A stretch of DNA of 64,000 bases from Sphingopyxis sp. FD7 (GTDB taxonomy: Bacteria > Pseudomonadota > Alphaproteobacteria > Sphingomonadales > Sphingomonadaceae): positions 2,542,001 through 2,606,000 of the forward strand of contig NZ_AP017898.1 of NCBI RefSeq assembly GCF_003609835.1, in the 5' to 3' direction. Shown piece by piece: positions 54,512 through 63,596 of the stretch. Below the pieces are notes generated by a model. That model worked only from the letters and a program-made list of their open reading frames with translations. It was not told the origin of the DNA and searched no databases. A program made the translations under genes and the position numbers. The first letter of the stretch is position 1. Each line of letters opens with the position of its first letter.

Positions 54512-55747
54512 ATGCGTTCGAGTCTGCGTTTCATCTCCGTCGCCGCCATCGCCGCGATATTCGCCGCCGTTCCGGGGTCGGCGCAAAGGACCACCGGCCC
54601 CAGGGAACGCTATGAAATGGACGTCGCGACCGCGTCGGGTTTCGCCGCGATGACCGCGGGCGGGCGCAAGCCCGGCGTCGGCGGAATGATGGGGATGATG
54701 TTCGGCGGCGGCCCCGAAAATCAGGTCGCCCGCACGATCGAACTGCGCCTGGGGTCGACCCAGCCGCCGACCAGCCCGCCCGTCCGTGCCGATCATTTTT
54801 TCCCGCCGCAGGCCAGGCTCGGCGCGTCGCTGCCGCTGTGGGGGCCGGAGCCCGGCCAGCCGCGCCCGCGCGAGGACGGCAATGAAATGCCGGGCAATTT
54901 CGAGCGTCCGAAGGGCCGCCTGCTCCTTTATTGGGGTTGCGGCGCCAAGGCCGGGTCAGGCCAGCCGGTTGTGATCGACTTTGCCAGGGTCGCGGCGGGA
55001 CAGATGCCGCCCAATCTGTTCACCACCGCAGTCCCGCGCATCCGCGAGGTGATGGCGTCGAACAGCGCCTCCTACGCCGACTGGCCGAACCGCAAATCGT
55101 CGAAAGCCGTGCCGAGCGACAGTTCGCTGCTCGGCGCACACCGCGTCACGGGCAATGTCGGGCCGGAGATCAATTTCACGCTGGCGCAGGATTATATGCC
55201 CGCGCTGAATGCCTCGACCGCGATGCAGGGCGACGGGTCGGTGATGATCCGCTGGAACGCGCTCCAGCCGGCGACCGGCTATGTCGCCTGGGCGTTCGGC
55301 GGCATGGACCGCGGCGGCGGCAATGCCGACATGGTGTGGTGGACGAGCAGCGCGTCACAGCAGTTCGGCGGCGGGCTCTGGGACTGGCTGCCGCCCGCCA
55401 CCGTCGCGCGGCTCGTCACGCAAAAGATCGTCATGCCGCCCACACAGACGAGCTGCCAGATCCCCGCCGAGGTCAAGAAGGCGTCGGGCGAAATGATGTT
55501 CGGCAACCTCAACGCCTTTGGCCCCGAGGCGAGCTTCGCCTATCCGCCCAAACCCGCGGGCAGTGCGGTTTGGAACATCGACTGGACGGCAAAGGTCCGC
55601 TTTCGCTCGCACACCATGCTGATGATCGGCGCCGATTTCGGTGGCATGGGTGGCATGGCGAGCGAAGGCAGCGCACCCGCCGAAAAGCCGAAGAAGAAAA
55701 AGTGCAAGGGACCGCTAGGCATCCCGCTCCCCGACGCGGCGTGCTGA
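54512..55747 (+). CDS. Secreted protein of unknown function
   Basis: A 411-residue protein with a signal peptide (residues 1-24, GSAQ) and a strong ribosome site AGGGAGGTTTGC. It has a methionine/glycine-rich stretch GGMMGMMFGGG near residue 60, repeated tryptophan/glycine segments (YWGCGAKAGSGQPVVIDFAR, GYVAWAFGGMDRGGGN, DMVWWTSSASQQFGGGLWDW) and a lysine-rich C-terminus PAEKPKKKKCKGPLG with two further cysteines. No domain is recognised. It is likely periplasmic or outer-membrane associated. Confidence 0.78.
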   Translation: MRSSLRFISVAAIAAIFAAVPGSAQRTTGPRERYEMDVATASGFAAMTAGGRKPGVGGMMGMMFGGGPENQVARTIELRLGSTQPPTSPPVRADHFFPPQARLGASLPLWGPEPGQPRPREDGNEMPGNFERPKGRLLLYWGCGAKAGSGQPVVIDFARVAAGQMPPNLFTTAVPRIREVMASNSASYADWPNRKSSKAVPSDSSLLGAHRVTGNVGPEINFTLAQDYMPALNASTAMQGDGSVMIRWNALQPATGYVAWAFGGMDRGGGNADMVWWTSSASQQFGGGLWDWLPPATVARLVTQKIVMPPTQTSCQIPAEVKKASGEMMFGNLNAFGPEASFAYPPKPAGSAVWNIDWTAKVRFRSHTMLMIGADFGGMGGMASEGSAPAEKPKKKKCKGPLGIPLPDAAC

Positions 55748-55827
55748 TCGCGCGGTCAGCGCCCGTTCACACCCGCTGCGCTAAACGAATCGGCGGTAGG
55801 GCCATGTTTGAAGACAGGAGTCGAACC

Positions 55828-56226
55828 ATGCGTCATCTGATCCCGGCGCTGATCGCCGCCGCCGCGCTCGCGGCCACGCCCGCCGCCGCAGCCGAAAAAC
55901 GCGACCCCGAAGCCAGGCTCGCCAGGCTGCTCGAAGGCCGCGTCGCGGGCGAGCCGCAAAAATGCATCACGCTGTCGAACGTCAGCAGTTCGCAGGTAAT
56001 CGACGAAACCGCGATCGTCTATCGCATCGGCAGCACCCTCTGGGTCAATCGCCCCGAAGGCGGCGCCGAGTCGCTCGACGACGACGATATTCTCGTCACC
56101 AGGACGATCGGCAGCCAGCTGTGCAATATCGACACGGTCGAATTGCGCGATAGCAGCAGCCGGATGTATGCCGGTTTCGTCTCGCTCGGCGATTTCATTC
56201 CCTATCGGCGTCCCAAGGCGGAATAA
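55828..56226 (+). CDS. Small secreted protein of unknown function
   Basis: A 132-residue protein with a signal peptide (residues 1-22, AAA-AE) and mature part containing a cysteine pair (PQKCITLSNVSS and GSQLCNIDTVEL) likely to form a disulphide. The pattern (QKCITLSNVSSSQVIDETAI) recurs in sphingomonad hypothetical proteins. Ribosome site GACAGGAGTCGAACC. It is in the same direction as the unknown gene upstream, 80 bases away. Confidence 0.78.
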   Translation: MRHLIPALIAAAALAATPAAAAEKRDPEARLARLLEGRVAGEPQKCITLSNVSSSQVIDETAIVYRIGSTLWVNRPEGGAESLDDDDILVTRTIGSQLCNIDTVELRDSSSRMYAGFVSLGDFIPYRRPKAE

Positions 56227-56267
56227 GCTCGGGCGCGGGTTGCGCCCGAAGCCTCCTCAACTAAGCT

Positions 56268-56345
56268 CGTCATCCCGGCGCAGGCCGGGATCTCACCGTC
56301 GCGGTCCGACGTGATGGCGAGATCCCGGCCTGCGCCGGGATGACA
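56268..56345. repeat. REP-type palindrome with GCGCAGGCC variant
   Basis: CGTCATCCCGGCGCAGGCCG goes on GGATCTCACC; its inverted copy ends GAGATCCCGGCCTGCGCCGG then GATGACA. Both arms carry the compensating change GAAGG to GCAGG, keeping the stem. It ends one base before the DUF924 ATG. Confidence 0.88.
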
Positions 56346-56346
56346 C

Positions 56347-56934
56347 ATGATGGAGAAACAATTCTTGGCTGCCACCGACATCCCCCCTCCCCCCGCCGAC
56401 TGGGCGCGGCAGTTGCTCGCCTTCTGGTTCGACAATCACACGATGGACGATTGGTACGGCGGCGGTCCCGATTTCGATGCCGAAGTCCGCGCGCTGGCCG
56501 AAGACTGGCATCAGGCGCTGCGCTCGCAGCCGGCCGAGACCTTCCTGACCGATCCCGACACCGCGCTCGCCGCGACGATCCTGTTCGATCAGGTGCCGCG
56601 CAACATCTATCGCGGCCACGCCGATGCGTTCGCCACCGACAGCCTCGCTCGCGCAATCGCGCGCGGCATCGTCGCGCGCGGCTGGCACGACGATTGGCCC
56701 GACGAGCGCCGCCAGTTCGCCTGCCTGCCCTTTCAGCACAGCGAAGACATCGACGACCAGCGCGAATCGCTGCGCCTCTTTGCGCGCTTCGACGACCCGA
56801 TGTTTCAGGACTATGCGCAGAAGCATTTCGACATCGTCGATCGCTTCGGGCGCTTTCCGCATCGTAACGAGGCGCTCGGCCGCGCGACCCGGCCCGACGA
56901 GGAGGCGGCGATAGAAGAGGGCAGGAATTGGTGA
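56347..56934 (+). CDS. DUF924 family protein
   Basis: A 195-residue helical cytosolic protein of the DUF924 (YPO3518-like) family. Typical are LLAFWFDNHTMDDWYGGGP, ATILFDQVPRNIYRG and LPFQHSEDIDDQRES, then RFGRFPHRNEALGR. The function is unknown; helical repeats suggest binding. The two ATG codons (56347, 56350) lie at the edge of an REP palindrome, so the leader mRNA is likely structured and the ribosome site is poor. Confidence 0.87.
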   Translation: MMEKQFLAATDIPPPPADWARQLLAFWFDNHTMDDWYGGGPDFDAEVRALAEDWHQALRSQPAETFLTDPDTALAATILFDQVPRNIYRGHADAFATDSLARAIARGIVARGWHDDWPDERRQFACLPFQHSEDIDDQRESLRLFARFDDPMFQDYAQKHFDIVDRFGRFPHRNEALGRATRPDEEAAIEEGRNW

Positions 56935-56962
56935 TAGGCAGGCCGCAAGACGGAGACGAACC

Positions 56963-57529
56963 ATGGCCGAATTCACCGACACGCTGACCGACAAGCATAT
57001 CGCCTTCATCGAAAAGCAGCCGGTCTTCTTTACCGCGACAGCCGCGAACGAGGGCCGCATCAACCTGTCGCCCAAGGGCTATGCCGACAGTTTCAAGGTT
57101 CTGTCGGAAAGCCAGGTCGCCTATCTCGACCTCGGCGGGTCGGGGAACGAGACGCACGCGCATCTCGCGGCCGACGGGCGCATCACGATCATGTTCTGCG
57201 CCTTCGACCGCACCGCGCTGATCCTGCGCATCTATGGCCGCGGGCGGCCGGTGCTGCCGCAGGATGCCGAATGGGACGCGCTCGCGGCGCATTTCACCCT
57301 GCTCCCCGGCACCCGCCAGATTTTCGTGATCGACGTCGACAGCGTGCAGACGAGCTGCGGCTGGGGCGTGCCGATGATGGAATTGCAGGCCGAGCGCGAA
57401 ACGCTGCAAAAATATCACCGCCAGGCCGATCCCGTGTTGTGGGTCGCAAAGTTCAGGGAGCGCACACAAAGCATCGACGGCCTGCCGACGCGCCCGACCG
57501 ACCGCTTCATCGCCGGCGAGACTGCCTGA
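56963..57529 (+). CDS. Pyridoxamine 5'-phosphate oxidase family protein
   Basis: A 188-residue flavin-binding split-barrel protein. FIEKQPVFFTATAANEGRIN LSPKG, SGNETHAHLAADGRITIMFC and CGWGVPMMELQAER match the PPOX-type general-stress group. It is not the PdxH enzyme itself. The ribosome site is GACGGAGACGAACC. Its stop overlaps the DUF2007 start by one base (TGATG). Confidence 0.83.
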   Translation: MAEFTDTLTDKHIAFIEKQPVFFTATAANEGRINLSPKGYADSFKVLSESQVAYLDLGGSGNETHAHLAADGRITIMFCAFDRTALILRIYGRGRPVLPQDAEWDALAAHFTLLPGTRQIFVIDVDSVQTSCGWGVPMMELQAERETLQKYHRQADPVLWVAKFRERTQSIDGLPTRPTDRFIAGETA

Positions 57530-57741
57530 TGCCGCTCGTCGAGCTGGTGCGCCTGCCCAATGGCGCCGAGGCCGAATTGCTGCGCGGCCGTCTCGAAAGC
57601 GCCGGCGTCCACGCGGTCTGCTTCGACGCGGGCATGAATATCGCCGAAAGCGTCGGGTTGATGATCCCGGTGCGCATCATGGTGCTCGACGAGGATCTGG
57701 CCGAGGCGCGGGCGTTGATGGCAGAGTTCGGCGCGAACTGA
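57529..57741 (+). CDS. DUF2007 family protein
   Basis: A 70-residue protein with the DUF2007 pattern: VELVRLPNGAEAELLRGRLE, SAGVHAVCFD, the PVRIMVLDEDLAEARALMAE end. These small domains resemble signal-transduction modules and their function is unknown. Its ATG is coupled to the upstream PPOX gene (TGATG). Confidence 0.82.
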   Translation: MPLVELVRLPNGAEAELLRGRLESAGVHAVCFDAGMNIAESVGLMIPVRIMVLDEDLAEARALMAEFGAN

Positions 57742-57750
57742 CTTCACCAT

Positions 57751-57779
57751 GTCATTGCGAGCGTAGCGAAGCAATGACG
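57751..57779. repeat. Minimal copy of the GTCATTGCGAG inverted repeat
   Basis: GTCATTGCGAGCGTAGCGAA ends GCAATGACG, complementary ends without the long centre of the two related elements at 24104 and 54300. Confidence 0.7.
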
Positions 57780-57855
57780 CGCAATATGGGCAACCGAATC
57801 CGCAATTCGCTCGTCTTGATCACGAAAAAGGACAAGGAAAGCTGCCATCTCCCCC

Positions 57856-58551
57856 ATGATCAAGGTCGCCAGCTATAATATGCGCAAAGGCATCGGGCTC
57901 GACCGACGCCGCGATCCCGGCCGCGTGCTTGCGGTGCTGCGCGAACTCGACGCCGACATTATCGCCTTGCAGGAGGCCGACCGCCGCTTCGGCACGCGCG
58001 CGAGCGCGATCCCGCCGCACATGTTCGAGGAGCATAGCGATTATGTGCCCGTCGACCTGCTCCACGGCCGTCCCTATGCGATCGGCTGGCACGGCAATGC
58101 GCTGCTCGTGCGCAGGGGCGCCGCGGTCGAGGAAAGCCACGCGCTCCACCTGCCGACGCTCGAGCCCAGAGGCGCGGTTGCCGCGACGGTACGCATCGGC
58201 GGCACGCGGCTGCGCGTCGTCGGGATGCACCTCGACATTTCGGGGCTGCGCCGCCGCCAGCAGGCGCGCGCGATCCTGCATCATGTCGCCGAGGGCGAAA
58301 AGCTGCCGACGATCCTGATGGGCGACTGCAACGAATGGCGTCGCACCGGCGGCTGCCTTGCCGACTTCGGCGCCGAGCACCGGCTGGTCGATACCGGACA
58401 CAGCTTTCACAGCCGCCGCCCGGTCGCCAAGCTCGACCGCATCTTCGCCTCGCCCGACCTCGACCCGGTCGATGCAGGGGTGCACCGCAGCCCGCTGGCG
58501 GCGCGCGCGTCCGATCACCTGCCGATCTGGGCGCGGTTCAAGGCAATTTGA
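57856..58551 (+). CDS. Endonuclease/exonuclease/phosphatase family hydrolase
   Basis: A 231-residue protein of the EEP fold. The metal/catalytic residues are in ASYNMRKG (Asn), IALQEADRR (Glu), VGMHLDISG (His), MGDCNEW (Asp, Asn) and ASDHLPIWA (Asp, His). Family members cleave phosphodiester bonds in DNA, RNA, lipids or inositol phosphates; the substrate here is unknown. Full single domain and no signal peptide. Confidence 0.87.
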   Translation: MIKVASYNMRKGIGLDRRRDPGRVLAVLRELDADIIALQEADRRFGTRASAIPPHMFEEHSDYVPVDLLHGRPYAIGWHGNALLVRRGAAVEESHALHLPTLEPRGAVAATVRIGGTRLRVVGMHLDISGLRRRQQARAILHHVAEGEKLPTILMGDCNEWRRTGGCLADFGAEHRLVDTGHSFHSRRPVAKLDRIFASPDLDPVDAGVHRSPLAARASDHLPIWARFKAI

Positions 58552-58590
58552 TAGCAGGGGCAAAACCGGACGTCAGATTTGGAGTGAGGA

Positions 58591-58746
58591 GCCGACGTTG
58601 CCGCTCCTCCCCGGCACGGGGAGGGGGACCATGCGAAGCATGGTGGAAGGGTACGCGGTCTCGAGCGCTGCGTATGATCTCCCGTACCCCTCCACCACCC
58701 TGCGGGTGGTCCCCCTCCCCCCTTGGGGGAGGATCGGCAACGGCCG
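58591..58746. repeat. Large inverted repeat with GCCGACGTTGCCGCTCCTCC arm
   Basis: The left arm GCCGACGTTGCCGCTCCTCC continues CCGGCACGGGGAGGGGGACCA; the right arm TGGTCCCCCTCCCCCCTTGG goes on GGGAGGATCGGCAACGGC. The centre has GGAAGGGTACG / CGTACCCCTCC. It is the third large cruciform of this style in the window. Confidence 0.78.
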
Positions 58747-58894
58747 CTTCCGGTCGATAACGGACAACATCCCCGTTCATCCCGCCAAGACCGACGACAA
58801 CCCTGCCCAAAAATTAGGCAAATCTCCGCCTCGACTGCCCATCGAACGCACGATCCGGTGCCTGAGCGACCCCAAAACCGTCACAAAATGTTAA

Positions 58895-59305
<411 letters not shown>

Positions 59306-59323
59306 ATGACGAAGGGGGAAAAT

Positions 59324-60688
59324 ATGACGTTCGCAAAGAAAATTGCGGCGGGCGCCGGGGCCGTGGGCCTTTCGCTGTTCGCCGCGCTGCCCGTCTGGGC
59401 GCAAGAGGCGGCGCCCGCCGTCGCCGAGGCCGCCGCGCCGACGCCCGACAAGGGCGATACCGCGTGGATGATGATTTCGACCGTGCTCGTCATGGCGATG
59501 ATCGTGCCGGGTCTTGCGCTCTTTTATGGCGGCCTCGTCCGCACCAAGAATATGGCGTCGGTGCTCACGCAGATTCTGGCGGTCGCCGCGCTCGCGATGA
59601 TCCTGTGGGTGATGTTCGGCTACAGCCTCGCCTTCGGCGGCGACGCCAACCAGTTCCTCTCCGCGGGCAAGATGTTCCTCGCTGGCGTCACCGCCGATTC
59701 GACCGTCGCGACCTTCACCGACGGCGTCGTGATCCCCGAATTCGTGTTCATCGCCTTCCAGATGACCTTCTCCGCCATCACCGTCGCGCTCGTGCTCGGC
59801 GGGCTCGTCGAGCGCATGAAATTCTCGGCGGTGATGGTGTTCGCGATCATCTGGCTCACCATCGTCTATTATCCGATCGCACATATGGTCTGGTATCTCG
59901 GCGGTGACGAGGCTTCGACCGGGCTGATCTTCGGCTGGGGCGCGCTCGATTTCGCGGGCGGCACCGTCGTCCACATCAATGCGGGTATCGCGGCGCTCGT
60001 CGGCTGCCTGATCATCGGCAAGCGTACGGGCTATCAGAAGGAAATCATGGCGCCGCACTCGCTGACGATGACGCTCGTCGGCACCGGGCTCCTGTGGGTG
60101 GGCTGGTTCGGCTTCAACGCCGGCTCCGCGCTCGAAGCCAATGGTTCGGCGGGCCTTGCCCTCATCAACACCTTCACCGCCACCGCCGCCGGCGTCCTCT
60201 TCTGGATGCTCACGGAACGCGCGCTCGGCCACAAGGGGTCGCTGCTCGGCGCCTGTTCGGGGGCGATCGCCGGTCTTGTCGCGGTCACCCCGGCCGCGGG
60301 TAATTCGGGTCCGTTCGGCGCGATCCTGCTCGGCGCGGTTGCGGGTATCGTCTGCTGCTGGTTCGTGATGAAGATGAAACCGAAGCTCGGCTTCGACGAC
60401 TCGCTCGACGTGTTCGGCATCCACGGCCTCGGCGGCATCATCGGCTCGGTCGGCACCGCGGTGACGATGCTGGCGGTGCTCGGCGGTCCGGCGGGCGACG
60501 ATTATGTCCTCGGCAGCCAGCTCTGGATCCAGGTCAAGTCGGTCCTCGTTGCGATCCTCTGGTCCGGCATCGGCTCGGCGATCGCCTTCTATGTCGCAAA
60601 GCTGGTCACCGGCGGGCGCGTCTCGGCAGAGGTGGAGCGCGAAGGGCTCGACCTCGGCGAACATGGAGAGCGCGCCTACAATTATTGA
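59324..60688 (+). CDS. amtB: Ammonium transporter AmtB
   Basis: A 454-residue channel of the Amt/Mep/Rh family with a cleavable signal peptide (AALPVWA-QE) and eleven transmembrane helices. Twin pore histidines lie in AGGTVVHINAGIAALVG and DVFGIHGLGGIIGS. FGFNAGSALEANG is another family mark. ATG 59324 has GAAGGGGGAAAAT directly ahead; an ATG at 59306 adjoining the glnK stop would add six residues. GlnK gates it. Three terminators follow the gene. Confidence 0.96.
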   Translation: MTFAKKIAAGAGAVGLSLFAALPVWAQEAAPAVAEAAAPTPDKGDTAWMMISTVLVMAMIVPGLALFYGGLVRTKNMASVLTQILAVAALAMILWVMFGYSLAFGGDANQFLSAGKMFLAGVTADSTVATFTDGVVIPEFVFIAFQMTFSAITVALVLGGLVERMKFSAVMVFAIIWLTIVYYPIAHMVWYLGGDEASTGLIFGWGALDFAGGTVVHINAGIAALVGCLIIGKRTGYQKEIMAPHSLTMTLVGTGLLWVGWFGFNAGSALEANGSAGLALINTFTATAAGVLFWMLTERALGHKGSLLGACSGAIAGLVAVTPAAGNSGPFGAILLGAVAGIVCCWFVMKMKPKLGFDDSLDVFGIHGLGGIIGSVGTAVTMLAVLGGPAGDDYVLGSQLWIQVKSVLVAILWSGIGSAIAFYVAKLVTGGRVSAEVEREGLDLGEHGERAYNY

Positions 60689-60775
60689 CGAGACAGGATA
60701 CCCGTCGCCGCACGTCTCTCTCTCCTTTCAATCGACGGCGGCGGGATCCTCACCAGGTTCCTCCTGCGAACCACT

Positions 60776-60804
60776 GGCCGGGGTTTCACCCCGGCCATTT
60801 TTTT
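60776..60804 (+). terminator. amtB terminator, unit 1 of 3
   Basis: GGCCGGGG-TTTCA-CCCCGGCC is an 8-bp perfect stem followed by ATTTTTTT. It lies 88 bases after the amtB stop. Confidence 0.9.
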
Positions 60805-60809
60805 GAACT

Positions 60810-60826
60810 GTGGCCGAAACGGCCAC
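60810..60826 (+). other. Spacer hairpin between tandem terminators
   Basis: GTGGCCG-AAA-CGGCCAC is a 7-bp stem with a 3-base loop in the spacer between terminator units 1 and 2. A related GGCCG-GAA-CGGCC (60865-60877) lies between units 2 and 3. Confidence 0.7.
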
Positions 60827-60827
60827 G

Positions 60828-60857
60828 GGCCGGGGTTTCACCCCGGCCATTTTTTTT
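60828..60857 (+). terminator. amtB terminator, unit 2 of 3
   Basis: The identical stem-loop to unit 1 (GGCCGGGG-TTTCA-CCCCGGCC), 52 bases downstream, followed by ATTTTTTTT. Sequence of both spacer and stem has been duplicated. Confidence 0.9.
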
Positions 60858-60880
60858 GACCTGGGGCCGGAACGGCCACG

Positions 60881-60907
60881 CGCCGGAGTTTCACTTCGGT
60901 CATTTTT
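60881..60907 (+). terminator. amtB terminator, degenerate unit 3 of 3
   Basis: CGCCGGAGTTTCACTTCGGTCATTTTT aligns with the first two units at a 53-base offset. Its stem is weaker, with G-U pairs (CCGGAG / CTTCGG). Confidence 0.65.
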
Positions 60908-61039
60908 GACCGTGGCGCGGATGCAACAGCGTCGCGCCAATCGGCCGCGACCGATTCGTGCGCCATTGCGCAATTGTGACAAGAGGCGCACCTTCGCTGC
61001 CGGACCGACGCCAGATCGGCCACCAGGAGGAGGATCAAC

Positions 61040-63400
61040 ATGAATGCACGGGCATCATTGCTCGCGGGCCTGTCGTCGCTTGCGCTTGTCGCGACCCCGG
61101 CCATGGCGCAGGACGCCGCCGCCGAGGATGACGGCAACATCATCATCGTCACGGCGACGAAACGCGACGCCAATCTTCAGGACATTCCCTTTTCGATCAA
61201 CGCGCAAACCGCCGAAGACATCCAGAAATCGGGCGCGGTGACGCTCGAGGATCTGTCGCGCAATGTCGCGGGCCTGTCGGTGCAGAACCTCGGCCCCGGC
61301 CAGAGCCAGGTGTCGGTGCGCGGCGTCTCCGCGGGGCAGGTCGTGCGCGATCAGCCGGGGGTCAAGGAACAGGTCGGCGTCTATCTCGACGAAAGCGTCA
61401 TCTCGCTTTCGCTCTTCACCCCCGACATCGACCTTTACGATTTGAACCGCGTCGAAACGCTGCGCGGGCCGCAGGGCACTTTGTTCGGATCGGGGTCGGT
61501 CGGCGGCACGATCCGCTATATCACCAATCAGCCCAAGATCGGCGTGATGGAAGGCAGCGTCGAGGCGAACCTCAACCTCGTCGACGGCGACGACATCGGC
61601 GGCCATCTGAAGGGTGCGGTCAATGTGCCGATGGGCGACAATGCCGCAATGCGCGCGGTCGGATATTATACGCGCTACGGCGGCTTCATCAACGCGATCG
61701 GCCCGGCGGGCAAGGAGGATGTCAACAGCGGCGAACGCTATGGCGGCCGCCTCGCGCTGACCTTTGAACCCAGCGACAATCTGTCGATCACTCCGCGCGT
61801 CGTCTATCAGAAGGTCAAGGCCGACGGGTTCAACCGTCAGGAAATCTATAACCTCTACGCCAATGAGTTCACGACGACGCGCCCCACGGTGACGTTCGAC
61901 GAGCGCGAGCAATATCTGCTGCTGCGCGAGGCGTTCGAGGACGAGACGCTGATCGCAGACCTCAAGATCGACGTCGGACTCGGCGGCGCGACGCTGACTT
62001 CGGTGACGAGCTATATCAACCGCGACATCCTCGTCAGCCGCGACGCGAGCGCGCTCACCGGGTCGGTGTCGGTCGACCTCGGCTTCCCCGACGCGGGCGT
62101 GCTGCTGCCCTCGAACCTGCTCGACACCACCGACCTGGAAACCTGGACGCAGGAGGTCCGCGTCGCGTCGGACAATGACGGGCCGTTCCAGTGGCTCGTC
62201 GGCGGCTTCTATTCCAAGATCGACCGCGTCTATGCCCAGCGGCTGCCGACGCCGGGCTATGACGCCTTCACCGATGCAACGCTGGGCGCCGGCACCTCGG
62301 CGGCGGTGGCAAATGGTTTTCCGGCCGATTCGCCCTACAACGCCGATCTGCCCTATGACATCAAGCAGTTCGCGATCTTCGGCGAGGTCAGCTACGACAT
62401 AACCGACGCCTTCACGGCCACCGCGGGCGGGCGCTATTACGACTTCAAGGAAACGCGCAGCTTCGTCTCCGGCGGGCTGTTCGCCAACGGCGACAACCGC
62501 ACCGACAGCACCAAGTCGAGCGGCTTCACCCCGCGTTTCCTGCTGTCCTACGACGTCAGCGACAATGTCACGGTGAATGCGCAGGCGTCGAAGGGCTTCC
62601 GCCTCGGCGGGGTCAACGATCCCCTGAACCTGCCGCTCTGCTCACCCGACGACGAAGCGCTGTTCGGCAGCTTTCAGGATTATGACGACGAAACGCTGTG
62701 GAATTACGAGCTGGGCGTGAAGACGCAGGGGCGCGGGTTCACCTTCAATGCCGCGGGCTTCTACAACGATATCAAGAATCTCCAGGTCACGCTCGATGCG
62801 GGCACCTGTTCGTCGCGCATCGTCTTCAACGTGCCCAAGGCGCATTCGATGGGCGTCGAGTTCGAGCTGGGGCTGTCGCCCGCCGACGGGCTCGACCTCA
62901 ACCTGTCGGGCAGCCTCATCGAGGCCGAGTTCGACTCGACACTGCCGGGGGCGCTGACGGCGGCGACGGGCATCCGCGACGGCAACCGCCTGCCCTCGGT
63001 GCCCAAGTTCCAGCTTTCGGCGTCGGGCAGCTATGAATGGCCGATCGGCGACAGCGCGAGCATGTATGTCGCGGCGTCGTTCCAGCATGTCGGCACGCGC
63101 TACACCCAGCCGGCGGATCAGGAAAATAATCCGCGCACCTTCGTCCACGGCCTGCCCTTCGGCGGGGCGCCGGCCGGGGCATCGACGACGGTCGACCTGC
63201 AACTGCCCGACTATCAGCTCGTCAACCTGAGCGCGGGGGTCGATTTCGACAATGGCCTGTCGCTGATCGCCTATGTCAACAATGTCTTCGACGAAAATGC
63301 GCTGCTCTCGTTCGATCGCGAGCGCGGCGGACGCGCGCGCCTCGGCTACAGCGTCGGACAGCCTCGCACGTTCGGCATCACGGCGCGCAAGACATTCTGA
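61040..63400 (+). CDS. TonB-dependent receptor
   Basis: A 786-residue outer-membrane receptor with signal peptide (residues 1-23, AMA-QD), a TonB-box-like IIIVTATK, plug domain (about 45-165, ending in LRGPQGTLFGSGSVGGTIRY) and a 22-strand beta-barrel ending in the C-terminal phenylalanine ITARKTF. It imports large substrates using TonB energy; sphingomonads use many for plant or aromatic compounds or siderophores. No substrate marker or operon partner is present. The ATG follows AGGAGGAGGATCAAC. Confidence 0.93.
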   Translation: MNARASLLAGLSSLALVATPAMAQDAAAEDDGNIIIVTATKRDANLQDIPFSINAQTAEDIQKSGAVTLEDLSRNVAGLSVQNLGPGQSQVSVRGVSAGQVVRDQPGVKEQVGVYLDESVISLSLFTPDIDLYDLNRVETLRGPQGTLFGSGSVGGTIRYITNQPKIGVMEGSVEANLNLVDGDDIGGHLKGAVNVPMGDNAAMRAVGYYTRYGGFINAIGPAGKEDVNSGERYGGRLALTFEPSDNLSITPRVVYQKVKADGFNRQEIYNLYANEFTTTRPTVTFDEREQYLLLREAFEDETLIADLKIDVGLGGATLTSVTSYINRDILVSRDASALTGSVSVDLGFPDAGVLLPSNLLDTTDLETWTQEVRVASDNDGPFQWLVGGFYSKIDRVYAQRLPTPGYDAFTDATLGAGTSAAVANGFPADSPYNADLPYDIKQFAIFGEVSYDITDAFTATAGGRYYDFKETRSFVSGGLFANGDNRTDSTKSSGFTPRFLLSYDVSDNVTVNAQASKGFRLGGVNDPLNLPLCSPDDEALFGSFQDYDDETLWNYELGVKTQGRGFTFNAAGFYNDIKNLQVTLDAGTCSSRIVFNVPKAHSMGVEFELGLSPADGLDLNLSGSLIEAEFDSTLPGALTAATGIRDGNRLPSVPKFQLSASGSYEWPIGDSASMYVAASFQHVGTRYTQPADQENNPRTFVHGLPFGGAPAGASTTVDLQLPDYQLVNLSAGVDFDNGLSLIAYVNNVFDENALLSFDRERGGRARLGYSVGQPRTFGITARKTF

Positions 63401-63439
63401 CCGGGGCGAAGGGGGCGGACCGCGCCGACGGTTCGCTCC

Positions 63440-63596
63440 CTTTCTCAACGAAAATGTTGCATATTTTTTGTGCAGGAGTGCCGCAATTTTGGCCTTCCCA
63501 ACATGACATTAATGTGGCATTCATTGCGTCAACAGTTTCAGGAGGGGAGAGCCTGAAAGGCTGGGCCGGGATGAAAATCCCGGCCCTCTTTTTTGT
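63440..63596 (+). ncRNA. Candidate small RNA ending in a terminator
   Basis: A roughly 150-base AT-rich stretch separates the receptor stop from a strong terminator, which is far for the receptor's own end. An internal AGCCT-GAA-AGGCT hairpin precedes the terminator stem. The layout fits an independent small transcript, but no promoter or RNA family is recognised. Confidence 0.3.
63551..63596 (+). terminator. Double hairpin terminator
   Basis: AGCCT-GAA-AGGCT (63551-63563) then GGGCCGGGAT-GAAA-ATCCCGGCCC (63564-63587), a 10-bp perfect stem with a GAAA tetraloop, followed by TCTTTTTTT. It could end the receptor transcript 150 bases after its stop, or an unrecognised small RNA. Confidence 0.85.

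Noticed and set aside
58848..58861. NtrC binding site GCAC-N5-GGTGC
   Set aside because: The spacing is one base shorter than the NtrC consensus and only one half-site pair is present; kept as a remark only.
60776..60907. CRISPR-like regular repeats
   Set aside because: The spacing is regular, but units are terminators with T-runs, there are only three, and spacers are also repeated; no cas genes.
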